A stretch of DNA of 64,000 bases from Oenococcus sp. UCMA 16435 (lineage in GTDB: Bacteria > Bacillota > Bacilli > Lactobacillales > Lactobacillaceae): contig CP030868.2 of assembly GCA_004010835.2 (NCBI GenBank), forward strand, positions 186,001-250,000, read 5' to 3'. The notes under the pieces are model-generated. The model was given only the letters and a program-made list of their open reading frames with translations, was not told where the DNA came from and searched no databases. Positions 10,538-20,400 of this stretch are shown here, piece after piece. Every line of letters begins with the position of its first letter. The stretch's first letter is position 1. Both the position numbers and the translations under genes were made by a program.

Positions 10538-11498
10538 TTTGAGCCTCCTTTTCAGCTTTTTTAACTAATTTTTTTGTATAAATACCCTTCTCTCCAATAT
10601 ATTTTTCTCTAAGTTTTGGATCTTTTAGTAAAGGAAAACCAAGTTTTGCACGAGCAATAATAAATTCTTGGGCAATTGCTCTTGCCATGCTTCTTATCCT
10701 GTGCATGTAACCTGCTCTTTCAGTCACAGAGACTGCTCCTCTAGCGTCTAGTAAATTAAAGATATGACTTAATTTCAAAATATAATCATATGCTGGATGA
10801 ACAAGACCTAACTTAGTTAATCTTTTTGCTTCTGCTTCATATTGATTGAAATTCTCAAGCAGCATACTTTCATCCGATTGATCAAAAGAGTACACGGAAT
10901 GTTCGTATTCCGGTTCCTTGAAAATATCGCCGTACATGACGCCGTTTCCCCATTCAAGATCGTAAACAGACAAAACATCCTGAATATAAGAAGCCAATCG
11001 CTCAAGGCCATAGGTGATCTCCGCTGTGACCGAATCTACTTCTATTGATCCAACCTGTTGGAAGTATGTAAATTGACTAACTTCCATTCCGTCAAGCCAA
11101 ATTTCCCAACCAATTCCGGCTGCACCCATTGATGGGTTTTCCCAATTGTCTTCAATGAAACGAATATCATGATCAGAAGCTTTTAACCCCAATTTAGCCA
11201 AACTTCCAAGATATAATTCCTGAATATTTTCTGGTGATGGTTTCATGACTACCTGGAATTGATGGTGTTGAAATAAACGATTGGGATTATTTCCATAACG
11301 GCCATCAGCCGGGCGCCGTGACGGTTGAACATAAGCAGCATTCCAAGGTTCGGGACCATTGGCACGCAAAAAAGTATAGGGACTTTGAGTACCGGCACCG
11401 ACTTCATTGTCATAAGCCTGCATCAGATTAGCGCCTTGTTCAGCCCAATATTCTTGTAAATTTAAAATTATATCTTGCATTGACATTTTTTTCGTCAT
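10524..11498 (-). CDS. glyQ: Glycyl-tRNA synthetase alpha subunit
   Basis: Catalytic alpha subunit of the heterotetrameric GlyRS. The family N-terminus is [20 protein letters not shown], so I use ATG 11498, preceded by a GGAG ribosome site; the frame is open 10 codons further up without one. Recognisable blocks are [36 protein letters not shown], the [26 protein letters not shown] helix and the C-terminal [13 protein letters not shown]. It heads the operon glyQ-unknown-glyS and is controlled by a T-box leader. Confidence 0.96.
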   Translation of the reverse strand: MTKKMSMQDIILNLQEYWAEQGANLMQAYDNEVGAGTQSPYTFLRANGPEPWNAAYVQPSRRPADGRYGNNPNRLFQHHQFQVVMKPSPENIQELYLGSLAKLGLKASDHDIRFIEDNWENPSMGAAGIGWEIWLDGMEVSQFTYFQQVGSIEVDSVTAEITYGLERLASYIQDVLSVYDLEWGNGVMYGDIFKEPEYEHSVYSFDQSDESMLLENFNQYEAEAKRLTKLGLVHPAYDYILKLSHIFNLLDARGAVSVTERAGYMHRIRSMARAIAQEFIIARAKLGFPLLKDPKLREKYIGEKGIYTKKLVKKAEKEAQIGKK

Positions 11499-11572
11499 CA
11501 ACCTACTCCATTCGATATTGATAAACACAAAATTGGCTTATCCAAAAATTGTATTTTTCGTTGCAATTAAAG

Positions 11573-11740
11573 ACAAAAAAAGCCCTAACAGCAACAATGC
11601 CATCAGGACGCTTTGCACGCGGTTCCACCTGATTTCCGCAAATCCTTTACCGACTTGCGACACTTTATAATCGACCAGATTCACTCAACAATCGCCACAA
11701 AGCCTCAACATAAATCTGTATATACAGAAATCTTACTATT
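11573..11740 (-). promoter_or_regulatory. Glycine T-box riboswitch upstream of glyQ
   Basis: The minus-strand leader contains the T-box core AGGTGGAACCGCG (11620-11632), whose UGGA is complementary to the UCCA end of tRNA-Gly. It is flanked by CAGG/CCTG arms that form the antiterminator. The alternative terminator pairs CCTGATGGCA with TGCTGTTAGG (10 bp including G-U) and ends in seven U (11580-11574). A candidate GGC glycine specifier lies at 11694-11696, but I could not fold Stem I with certainty. Uncharged tRNA-Gly is expected to allow read-through into glyQS. Confidence 0.85.
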
Positions 11741-11958
11741 TTGCATCAATTAAAACAACATATTTTTTTAATAACAATTGCTTTCTAGACAATCTTATTA
11801 ATAAGGCTCTAAGTTTTAAGTTATGATCTTTTTTTGGAAACCTTATAATTCAAATCCTCATTAATCACAAATTTTTTAAAAATCAAAATCCTTGTATTGA
11901 TATAAATTTCGAACAAAGCTGATCTTAAAACAGTATTTTTTATAATTATCTAAAAAAA
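11741..11958. other. AT-rich intergenic stretch
   Basis: Lies between the T-box leader and the 3' end of the M20 peptidase gene. It probably contains the glyQ promoter, but I see no convincing -35/-10 pair and no ORF. A palindrome AATCTGTATATACAGA-like element sits near 11716-11732, at its right-hand neighbour. Confidence 0.3.
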
Positions 11959-13119
11959 TCAAGCCAGGTAAGCCTTAACAATTTCTATATAAATTTTAAC
12001 CGCTTGTAAATAAGTTTCAATTTTTAAATGCTCATTTACGGCATGAGCACAGTCATCGGATTCCGGACCAAAAATTAAAATTGGAAATTTGCTTTTCCCT
12101 TTGATAAATTCCGAGGCCTCATTTGTACCCGTTCCAGCAACCAAATCGCCATTGAAACCACTGACTTCTTTTATTTTTGCCTGCGCTAATTTTGTAAAAT
12201 CGGTAATCGGCTGAACAGGTAATGGCAGTTCGGGAAAAACAACTTCCAATTTCAATTCGGCTTTCTCGCTTTTATTCAATTCAGCAATAATAGATCTAAG
12301 TTTGTTAATAACCTGATCATTTGGTGTCTCGGGGATGGTTCTCATATTGCCACCCAATTCAGCTTTATCAGGAATTTGATTAAGTTGTTTTCCCCCTTCG
12401 ATTAGTGTAAAAGCATTCGTAAAGTAACCGAGAACTTCATTTTTTTCAGTAAGAGTAGCAAAATATTTATCGAATCTATCCATAACCTTACGCAAAGCGT
12501 TGATTGCATTAATTCCTTTTTCCGGTACTGACGAATGGGAACTTTTTCCGGTCGAATAAACGCGATAATCAATGACTCCTTTGTTGGTATATCCAATTTC
12601 AAAATTTTTCCGTGGCTCACCCAAAATCATTGCTGTAACATCATTTAAGGCACCACTCTGAGTAACTTGAGTAGCACCGATTTCGCTCGTTTCTTCCCCA
12701 ACGGTTCCGATTAATTTCAAGGTTCCGGTGAAGTCGGAACCATCCGTTACTACGTCTAATGCTGCTGATGCCAAGGACGATAAACCGCCTTTCATATCAT
12801 CAGCACCTCTCCCATACAGAATTCCATCATGAATTTCAGCTGCAAAAGGATTATATTTCCAAGTTGATAAATCTCCAGCAGAAACAGTGTCCTCGTGACC
12901 AGAAAATGCAAGTACCTTACCCCCTTGACGTTTCCCCTTAATGGTTACAACGACTGATTTTCTATTCTCTTCAGCTTCAATGTAATCGACTTTAACATTG
13001 TCAAACTTTTTAAAAAGATTGCCAATATATTCAGCGACAGCAGCTTCGTTAGAATTTTCTGTATCTAATTGGACTATTTTTTGAAAAATTTCAACTTTTT
13101 TATTTTCTGTTAAACCCAT
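11959..13119 (-). CDS. M20 family peptidase / deacylase (ArgE/DapE-like)
   Basis: Zinc hydrolase of the ArgE/DapE/ACY1 family with 387 residues. Motifs are SGHEDTV (first metal His and catalytic Asp), GRGADDMKGG (bridging Asp), GTVGEETSE (catalytic and metal Glu) and the C-terminal AHAVNEHL His. The start at ATG 13119 is decided by a GGAGG ribosome site 5 nt upstream. Databases often call this family succinyl-diaminopimelate desuccinylase, but there is no dap gene nearby and substrate cannot be read from sequence; a dipeptidase or acetyl-ornithine-type deacylase is equally possible. Monocistronic here. Confidence 0.85.
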   Translation of the reverse strand: MGLTENKKVEIFQKIVQLDTENSNEAAVAEYIGNLFKKFDNVKVDYIEAEENRKSVVVTIKGKRQGGKVLAFSGHEDTVSAGDLSTWKYNPFAAEIHDGILYGRGADDMKGGLSSLASAALDVVTDGSDFTGTLKLIGTVGEETSEIGATQVTQSGALNDVTAMILGEPRKNFEIGYTNKGVIDYRVYSTGKSSHSSVPEKGINAINALRKVMDRFDKYFATLTEKNEVLGYFTNAFTLIEGGKQLNQIPDKAELGGNMRTIPETPNDQVINKLRSIIAELNKSEKAELKLEVVFPELPLPVQPITDFTKLAQAKIKEVSGFNGDLVAGTGTNEASEFIKGKSKFPILIFGPESDDCAHAVNEHLKIETYLQAVKIYIEIVKAYLA

Positions 13120-13149
13120 TCTTTCCTCCAATGTTTGTCAATCATTTTA

Positions 13150-13926
13150 TCAGTTTGAAGAATCATTCGGATATTTGATCTGCAAAGAATTCATTTGTTC
13201 AATAAAACTCCTTGACCGAGTCTTTAAACCAACTTGTCGATCATAAATTAGATCAATCACTCGTTGAAGACTACGCTTTACATTGTCAGAAATTTTAATC
13301 GAATTGAATTGAGAAATCTTGATCTTGGAAAACATACGCAAATAATAAATTGCTTTCGGATCTGCATGAAGACGATGATCATCAAGTTGGTAATGTTTTT
13401 TTGATAAAATTCCATTATATTGCTCAGAAAAGTCAAATTCTCCTTCAGTCTGGCCATCAATCGGATCGGACAACAAATTCGGTTCTACACCAAAAGCACC
13501 TAGCAACTGAATCTCAAAAACGTTAGCAATGATCTGTGGATCCAAACCAATATCAATTTTTTTTAATGCCTGAAAAAACATCAAATACCACTGATCAATA
13601 TTGGTATTTTCATCGAAAGCCGCCACAAGTAACTCAGCAATATGGCTCGCATAAGCATTCAAAATAATATTAAGTGAAATATTTTTAAAGATTGAGGTAG
13701 ATTCAGCTGAATTTAGATAGCCAAGACCATTTCTTTTTGGATACTTTCCAAAGAAATCACCGTAAGTAAACAGTTGAGTAGCAATTTTAAGCGAACTTTT
13801 CGTTTTTTTGCTTCCACGAGCTAAATAAGTATTAATTCCAAGTGTCGGACTAATAATTTTAATCAGAGAATCATTTTCTGAATAATCTCTAACACTGATC
13901 ACAATTCCGGAAATTTTATCTGCCAT
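13150..13926 (-). CDS. recO: DNA repair protein RecO
   Basis: RecFOR-pathway protein that loads RecA on SSB-coated gaps: N-terminal OB fold ([22 protein letters not shown]) followed by a helical C-terminal domain, 259 residues. The start is ATG 13926 in a TGATG overlap with the era stop. The usual C-terminal zinc motif is gone: after GVEP the protein has no Cys at all, and none occurs elsewhere in it. Many lactobacilli have partly degraded versions of this motif, so the loss need not affect function. Confidence 0.9.
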   Translation of the reverse strand: MADKISGIVISVRDYSENDSLIKIISPTLGINTYLARGSKKTKSSLKIATQLFTYGDFFGKYPKRNGLGYLNSAESTSIFKNISLNIILNAYASHIAELLVAAFDENTNIDQWYLMFFQALKKIDIGLDPQIIANVFEIQLLGAFGVEPNLLSDPIDGQTEGEFDFSEQYNGILSKKHYQLDDHRLHADPKAIYYLRMFSKIKISQFNSIKISDNVKRSLQRVIDLIYDRQVGLKTRSRSFIEQMNSLQIKYPNDSSN

Positions 13927-14855
13927 CACAAGTCTTGTTTTGAATTATAACCAAGTTCCTGCAAAGCCTGGGGTCTCTCCCGCCAACGCGCTTCAACTTT
14001 AACCCAAGTTTCCAAATAAACTTTTTCGCCTAAAAGATTTTCTATATCTTTTCTGGCCAATTGACCAATTCTTTTAATCATACTACCTTGTTTGCCAATG
14101 ATGATATTTTTTTGAGAAGAACGTTCAACGACAATTGAAGCCTGAATATGGAGTTTTTCGTTCACACCATCTTTTTTCATTGAATCAATCACGACGGCAA
14201 TTGAATGAGGAACTTCTTGTTCGGTTAACTGCAAAATCTTTTCTCTAATTAATTCCGCAACCAAAAAACGTTCCGGATGATCTGTAATTTGATCTTTCGA
14301 AAAATATTGTGGTCCAGGATGCAATTTTTCAATCACATCTGTAACAAGTGCATTCACTTGTTCACCTGACTTTGCCGAGATCGGATAGACCTCAGTCCAG
14401 TCAAGTGAATTAACGGTATAATTCGAAATCGCTTGAAAAAGATCATTCTTATTTTTAACGAGATCAATCTTATTGACTAACAAATAAATCGGTGTATTCT
14501 TAATTTTTTTCAAACGATCAATGATGAAATTATCTCCGCCGCCGCGTTCTTCGGTAGCATCAACAACAAACCAGACAGCATCAGCCTCATTCAAAGCACC
14601 GAAGCTAGCTTTTTCCATATATTGGTCAAGACTGTTATACGGCTTATGAATACCTGGTGTATCCAAAAAAACTACCTGTGCTTCTTCAGTCGTATAAATG
14701 CCAGCAATTTTATTTCTAGTGGTTTGCGCTTTGCTAGAAATAATCGCTACTTTTTGACCAATAATATAATTTAACAAAGTCGATTTACCAACATTAGGCC
14801 GGCCAATAATTGCTACAAAACCAGATTTATATTCATTATCCAAAATATTCTCCAC
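13926..14855 (-). CDS. era: GTPase Era
   Basis: Ras-like GTPase plus KH domain that binds the 3' end of 16S rRNA and assists 30S maturation. 309 residues. G1 [10 protein letters not shown]3 DTPGIH and G4 NKID are intact; the KH part has [20 protein letters not shown]. The longest frame starts with GTG 14855, overlapping the dgkA stop by one base. An internal TTG at 14843 is preceded by GGAG at good spacing and could be the real start. It lies in the conserved ybeY-dgkA-era-recO cluster. Confidence 0.95.
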   Translation of the reverse strand: MENILDNEYKSGFVAIIGRPNVGKSTLLNYIIGQKVAIISSKAQTTRNKIAGIYTTEEAQVVFLDTPGIHKPYNSLDQYMEKASFGALNEADAVWFVVDATEERGGGDNFIIDRLKKIKNTPIYLLVNKIDLVKNKNDLFQAISNYTVNSLDWTEVYPISAKSGEQVNALVTDVIEKLHPGPQYFSKDQITDHPERFLVAELIREKILQLTEQEVPHSIAVVIDSMKKDGVNEKLHIQASIVVERSSQKNIIIGKQGSMIKRIGQLARKDIENLLGEKVYLETWVKVEARWRERPQALQELGYNSKQDL

Positions 14856-15292
14856 TAATAACTAAATAAATTATGTATTCCCAACCAACGCCAAAAATAG
14901 GGTTGCAAAATGATTGCCAGAATTGTAAATTCTATGAAAACAGCAAAAACAACTCCTGCAGCGGCAACATCTTTTGCTAGCTTCGCTAAATCGTCGTAAC
15001 GATCACCGACTGTTAAATCTACAATCGCTTCGATAATTGTATTTAAAATTTCAGCAACGATGGCAAAAGAAACACCGACAGTGACCCATAACCAATCAGA
15101 ACGTGACAGATGAAACTCAATGCCAATCCAAAGAACTAATAAAGCGACAACAATATGAATACGAAAATTTCGTTCTCGACTAATCATGATCCAAATACCA
15201 TTAAATGCATTAAAAAGCGCAGCAAAAAAAGTCTTGTTGCGCTTATAGGTTTTTCGTTTTGGAATGATTGGTTTTTTATTTTGTGAGCCCAT
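14855..15292 (-). CDS. dgkA: Diacylglycerol/undecaprenol kinase family protein
   Basis: Small membrane kinase of the DgkA family; Gram-positive members phosphorylate undecaprenol to recycle the cell-wall lipid carrier. 145 residues, with a basic N-terminal tail then three membrane helices. The signature [13 protein letters not shown] and the following [14 protein letters not shown] match the family active site. It sits between ybeY (17-nt overlap) and era. Start ATG 15292 has an AAGGA very close upstream. Confidence 0.9.
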   Translation of the reverse strand: MGSQNKKPIIPKRKTYKRNKTFFAALFNAFNGIWIMISRERNFRIHIVVALLVLWIGIEFHLSRSDWLWVTVGVSFAIVAEILNTIIEAIVDLTVGDRYDDLAKLAKDVAAAGVVFAVFIEFTILAIILQPYFWRWLGIHNLFSY

Positions 15293-15737
15293 ATCCTTCT
15301 AGTATCTTATCCTGTAATCCAAACATTTCATCTTCAGCTGCTTGGCTTTTAGTATGATCATAACCCAATAAATGCAAAAAACCATGGACTGCCAAATATG
15401 CCAATTCGCGATTATAGCTATGAAGGTACTCTTTAGCTTGAGCATGAGCATGGTCTAAACTAATAAATAAATCACCCAGTTCCTCAGGCACACCGTCTAT
15501 ATGAATTCGATCGCTTTCTTCGAGTGCAAAAGAAATAACATCGGTTGCTCGGTCGGTATTACGATATTCTTTATTAATTAGATGAATCTTCTTATCATCA
15601 ACGAAGTTAATCGACATTTCATAATTTTGTTTAAGTTGCATGAAATCAAACGCAAAAGCAAGAACGTTTTTCACAAGCTTTGCATCGTCATTATCGAGTT
15701 CTTTTTGTTTATCATCCAATACAATAACGTCAAGCAT
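15276..15737 (-). CDS. ybeY: Endoribonuclease YbeY
   Basis: Zinc-dependent rRNA maturation and quality-control RNase. The metal motif HGFLHLLGYDH is intact, and RNTDRATDVISFAL is the second family signature. I choose ATG 15737 (MLDVIVLDDKQ); the frame is open to 15785, but the extra 16 residues are low-complexity Met/Lys and lie inside phoH. It overlaps phoH by 8 nt and dgkA by 17 nt, indicating one transcript. Confidence 0.92.
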   Translation of the reverse strand: MLDVIVLDDKQKELDNDDAKLVKNVLAFAFDFMQLKQNYEMSINFVDDKKIHLINKEYRNTDRATDVISFALEESDRIHIDGVPEELGDLFISLDHAHAQAKEYLHSYNRELAYLAVHGFLHLLGYDHTKSQAAEDEMFGLQDKILEGYGLTK

Positions 15738-16716
15738 TTTCTTTTGATTCCCTTTTTTGTTCATCACGCTCATAAGCATCAACAATTAAGCCAACCAGAG
15801 GGTGCCTGACAACATCATCATGCGTAAACTCAACTATTCCAATAGATTTAACATTTTGTAAAATTCTACGAGCCTGAATTAATCCAGATTGTTTGGATCC
15901 TCGAGGAAGATCTATCTGAGAAATATCGCCATTGACAAGCATTCTTGAATTAAATCCGAGACGCGTCAAAAACATTTTCATCTGAGCCGGGGTCGTGTTT
16001 TGAGCTTCATCTAGAATAATAAAGGCATTGTCAAGTGTACGGCCCCGCATATAGGCTAAAGGGGCTACTTCGACAATTCCACGTTCAATTAAACGGCCGG
16101 ATTGTTCGGAACCGATAATCGCATCCATGGCATCGTAAATCGGGCGAAGATACGGATCGACTTTCTCTTTTAAATCCCCAGGCAGAAAGCCAAGAGATTC
16201 ACCTGCTTCAACTGCAGGTCTGGTGATAATTATTTTATCAACATCGCCCTTTTTAAAAGCTGATATGGCCATAACAACTGCCAAATACGTTTTTCCGGTT
16301 CCGGCTGGACCGATTCCGAAAGTAATTTCATTTCTTTTGATTGACTGAATGTACTGGCGTTGCCCAAAATTTTTAACTCGAATTGGTCTGTTACGCGCAT
16401 CGTTAATCAAAGTTTCTGAATACAATTCAGAAAAATACTCTAAAGTACCTTTCTTTTGCATATTAATAGCGCTTGCAATATCAGACGGACCAATCAAAAT
16501 ATTTTTTTTAATTAATTTGATCAATTCAAGAATTACTGATCCAGCAGCCTCTACTTTTGCCTCCTCGCCATTAACGATAATCGAATTGGCGCGTTGACTA
16601 ATTTCTACACCAAGTCCTTCTTCTAAGATTGATAAAAACTTGTCCTGATTACCAATAATATTTTGTAACTGTTCTGGTTTTTCTAAAGGAAATTCCCGAG
16701 TAATAATCTGACTCAT
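15730..16716 (-). CDS. phoH: PhoH-like ATPase (PhoL type)
   Basis: Cytoplasmic P-loop ATPase of the PhoH family, thought to act in RNA or ribosome metabolism with YbeY. Walker A GPAGTGKTYLAV, Walker B IILDEAQN and the family segment RLGFNSRMLVNGDISQIDLP are clear. An N-terminal KH-like region precedes the ATPase. The start is ATG 16716, which overlaps the yqeY stop as TGATG. About 328 residues, the usual length. Confidence 0.94.
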   Translation of the reverse strand: MSQIITREFPLEKPEQLQNIIGNQDKFLSILEEGLGVEISQRANSIIVNGEEAKVEAAGSVILELIKLIKKNILIGPSDIASAINMQKKGTLEYFSELYSETLINDARNRPIRVKNFGQRQYIQSIKRNEITFGIGPAGTGKTYLAVVMAISAFKKGDVDKIIITRPAVEAGESLGFLPGDLKEKVDPYLRPIYDAMDAIIGSEQSGRLIERGIVEVAPLAYMRGRTLDNAFIILDEAQNTTPAQMKMFLTRLGFNSRMLVNGDISQIDLPRGSKQSGLIQARRILQNVKSIGIVEFTHDDVVRHPLVGLIVDAYERDEQKRESKENA

Positions 16717-17162
16717 CAAGCACCCAATTTTTCTTTAACAAGGGCAGCCAATTTAGATCCATCGAAACGACCCTTTGTTTTAGCAGACAACTGTCCCATA
16801 ACTTTTCCCATATCGCGCAATCCTGAAGCATTAATATTCGAAACTGTCTGATCAATCATTTTCGATACTTGATCATCTGACAAAGGTTCAGGCAAATAGG
16901 ATTTCAAAACTTTAATCTCTTTTTCCGTCATAACAACCAGGTCATCTCGTTTGCCTTTTTTAAAGTCCTTGATCGAATCTCTTCGAGATTTAACTTCGCT
17001 GGCTAAAACAGCGATAACTTCTTCATCCGACAACTCATGGCCAAGTTCGATCTGCTTATTCGAAATAGCTGCTTTAAGCATCCTCAGAACGCTAAGTTTT
17101 TCCTTATCTTGAGCTTTCATTGCTTTAATGATTGCTGCTTGAATATCACTTGTTAAACTCAT
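16716..17162 (-). CDS. yqeY: GatB/YqeY domain protein
   Basis: Protein of 148 residues consisting of one YqeY domain, related to the tRNA-binding tail of GatB. The family pattern is plain: KDKEKLSVLRMLKAAI, then ELSDEEVIAVLASEVKSRRDSI and the C-terminal RDMGKVMGQLSAKTKGRFDG. Molecular role unsettled; the conserved rpsU-yqeY-phoH order suggests translation-related work. A weak terminator separates it from rpsU. Confidence 0.92.
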   Translation of the reverse strand: MSLTSDIQAAIIKAMKAQDKEKLSVLRMLKAAISNKQIELGHELSDEEVIAVLASEVKSRRDSIKDFKKGKRDDLVVMTEKEIKVLKSYLPEPLSDDQVSKMIDQTVSNINASGLRDMGKVMGQLSAKTKGRFDGSKLAALVKEKLGA

Positions 17163-17185
17163 ATTTCTCCTAGTGTCTATAAAAA

Positions 17186-17203
17186 AAGGCCTTACGGCCG
17201 CTT
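17186..17203 (-). terminator. Possible weak terminator after rpsU
   Basis: GGCC-GTAA-GGCC stem followed by seven T on the minus strand. The stem is only four perfect pairs, with partial extension, so partial read-through into yqeY is likely. Confidence 0.5.
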
Positions 17204-17206
17204 AAA

Positions 17207-17401
17207 TTAATGATCATTACGAGCACGCTTGCGAGCACGCTTTTGTGCTGCCTCGCTCTTCAACTTACGAGCAACAGAAGGCTTAACGTAGAATTCACGC
17301 TTACGAACTTCCTGAAGGGTACCGTCTTTGGCGACGCCACGCTTGAAGCGACGAAGGGCATCATCGAATGATTCGTTATGACGAACAATAATACTTGCCA
17401 T
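17207..17401 (-). CDS. rpsU: Small ribosomal subunit protein bS21
   Basis: 64 residues starting [20 protein letters not shown] after the Met and ending in a Lys/Arg-rich tail, the typical bS21. A strong GGAGG ribosome site lies upstream. It is placed between polC and yqeY, as is common in lactobacilli. Confidence 0.96.
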   Translation of the reverse strand: MASIIVRHNESFDDALRRFKRGVAKDGTLQEVRKREFYVKPSVARKLKSEAAQKRARKRARNDH

Positions 17402-17466
17402 ATAATATCCCTCCTTCCGTGTCCGATTTACTTGCGTACGACCTAATAATTATGACATTATTAGCT

Positions 17467-20400
17467 TTAAATGGCAAACAGGTCCATTTGATTGGCATCA
17501 GTCATTCCATCAAGCATATGGTTTTGGTCCATAAAATCAATGAGTGTCTTATTCACAGAACCACGTTTTGCTAAATCCTCTTTAGAAATAAACTCATGTT
17601 CAGCACGAGCAGCAACAATTGCTTTAGCAACGTTATCTCCTAATCCCTGTAAAGCAACGAAAGGCAGAATAATTTGATTGCCATCGATTTTCCAGTCGAA
17701 AGCTTCCGATTTATACAGATCAACCATTTTAAATTCAATTCCGCGCTGCCATGCCTCGTTGGCAATTTCATAAATAGCCAAAGTCTTCGATTCTTCTTTG
17801 TTTAAGTCATTATATCTACTACGGTAACTTTTAACTAATGCTTGAACCTTCATTTTGCCTTGGGTTATTCCAACAGCATCGATTGTCTTATCTTTCGCCC
17901 GAACAGAAAAATAAGCAGCATAGTAGATCGCCGGGAAATAAACTTTAAAAAAGGCAATTCGAAGAGCCGACATAACATAAGCAGCCGCGTGAGCCCGTGG
18001 AAACATATATTGGATTTTCAGCATTGAATCAATATACCAATTAGGAACTTTTGGATGAGATTTAAGGATTTCCATATGTTCGGGAGAAATTCCCTTGCCT
18101 TTACGTACTTTTTCCATAATTTGAAAAGCGTCGGAAGATTCCAAACCAAAAGACATTAAATCAGTCATAATTTTGTCACGGGTTCCAATAACGGTACCGA
18201 TGTTGGCCTGACCATTTTTAATTAATTCATCAGCATTGCCATTCCAAACGTTTGTTCCATGTGATAAACCAGAAATTTGCAAGAGCTCACCAAAATTATG
18301 TGGTTTAGTTTGTTCAAGCATGCCACGAACGAAGTTAGTTCCGAATTCAGGAATTCCAAGTGTTCCGGTATTGGACATAATTTCATCTTCGGTAACATGT
18401 AGTGCCTTTGTTGAAGTAAATAAAGACAGAACTCCTGGGTCGTTAACCGGAACTGTTTTTGGATCAATTCCGGACATATCTTGTAATGCTCGTAGAAGGG
18501 TCGGATCATCATGCCCAAGAATATCCATTTTCAAAACATTATCATGAATCGAATGATAATCAAGATGCGTTGTTTTCCAATTGGACTTTACATCATCAGC
18601 TGGATATTGAATCGGTGTGAAATCATAAACATCGTGATCCGAAGGAATGATAATAATTCCCCCAGCATGCTGGCCGGTTGTTCGCTTTACACCGGTAATT
18701 CCATTAGATAAACGGTCCTCTTCCGCTTTTCGATAGTGAACGTCATTGGCTTCCTCATAATTTTTAACCATTCCATATGCTGTCTTTTCAGCAACGGTGC
18801 CAATTGTTCCGGCACGGAAAACGTTATTTTCGCCAAACATAACTTTGGTATAGTTGTGTGCAATTGGTTGATAATCTCCAGAAAAGTTTAAATCGATATC
18901 TGGAACTTTGTCACCCTTGAATCCCAAGAAAGTCTCAAAAGGAATATTCTGACCATCGCCAATCAAAGTCGTTCCATCAACTGGATTTTGCTTTTCTGGT
19001 AAATCAAAACCAGAAGATACATTTGCATCTTCAACAAATTCGGTATAATTGCCACTTATGGAACGGTAATGTGGCGGCAAAGGATTTACTTCGGTAATGC
19101 CCATCATTGTCGCAACTAGTGAAGATCCCACCGAACCTCGAGAACCAACTATATATCCGTCTTTATTGGATTTATCAACCAAACGCTGGCTGATAACATA
19201 AATAACGGCATAACCATTACCAATGATTGCATTTAGTTCCCTGTCCAAACGCTTTTGAATTAAATCAGGAAGCGGGTTCCCGTACATTTCCTTGGCACGA
19301 GTAAAAGTTTTCCTTCTTAAAATATCTTCAGAACCTTCGATTTTTGGCGTTGAAAGACCTTTTTTTAAAGGTTGAACGTCGTCAACCATCTGGCTAATCT
19401 TATGGGAATTTTTCACAACGATTTCATAAGCTTTTTCTTTTCCAAGAAAAGCAAATTCATCAAGCAAATGTTGAGTTTTTTTCATCGAAAGATCAGCCAA
19501 GGTATAGCGAGTTTCACCTGCCGCAGCAGATCGAGCAATTTTTGAATTAAGAAGAATTGTTCGATAAATTCGATCCTTTTCGGTTAAATAATGAACATCG
19601 CCTGTCACAACAAGTGGTAATTCCAGAAGTTCGGCAAGTTTAACATATTGTTTAATTAATTCTTCAAGCACCTGTTGGTCTTTAATAAAACCAGATTCGA
19701 TTCTTGGTTGGTAATTTTCTAAAGGCTGAACCTCAATGTAATCATAATTAATGCTATCAGCTAGTTCGATCGCTTTATCAATTCCCTCCCGGGCCAAAGT
19801 GTCAAATAAATTACCACCAACATCTCCTGAACCAATCAATAGTCCATTACGATATTTAGTTAAAAGACTTTTGGGAACACGAGAAACACGATAATGATAA
19901 TTAATATTCGATTCTGAGACTAGCTTATAAAGATTTTTTAAACCAGTTTGGTTCTTGACTAAAATCGATAAATGAGTTGGTCTGGTTTGTCTCCAGCTTT
20001 CATGATCATCGGTATGTTCATTTAGCTGTTCATCGTAAACAACATTATAATTTTCTTCAGCTTCTTTTAAGAAAATGTGCAAAAGCAAACCGGTAGCTGT
20101 TGAATCATCGATTGCACGGTGATGGTGCTCAAGATTAACGCTGAATTTTTTTGATAAGAAATCAAGTGTATAACGTCCAAAATTTGGATAGAGCCAACGG
20201 GCCAAATTCAAAGTATCTATAACCAGTGCGTTAATTTTAGACATCTTGTGAACCGCTAAAGCATGGTTAACGAAACCGTAATCAAATTTAATAACATTAT
20301 GACCGGCTAAAATTGTTCCAGTATAAAATTGCTGAAACATTTTCAAAACTTCAGCTTCTGGTTTGCTATCTTTAACAAGATCATCAGTAATACCGGTTAA

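Noticed and set aside
11715-11735. Palindrome AATCTGTATATACAGATT-like as operator of glyQ
   Set aside because: It lies in the T-box leader region where it may be part of Stem I or the promoter; not separable by eye.
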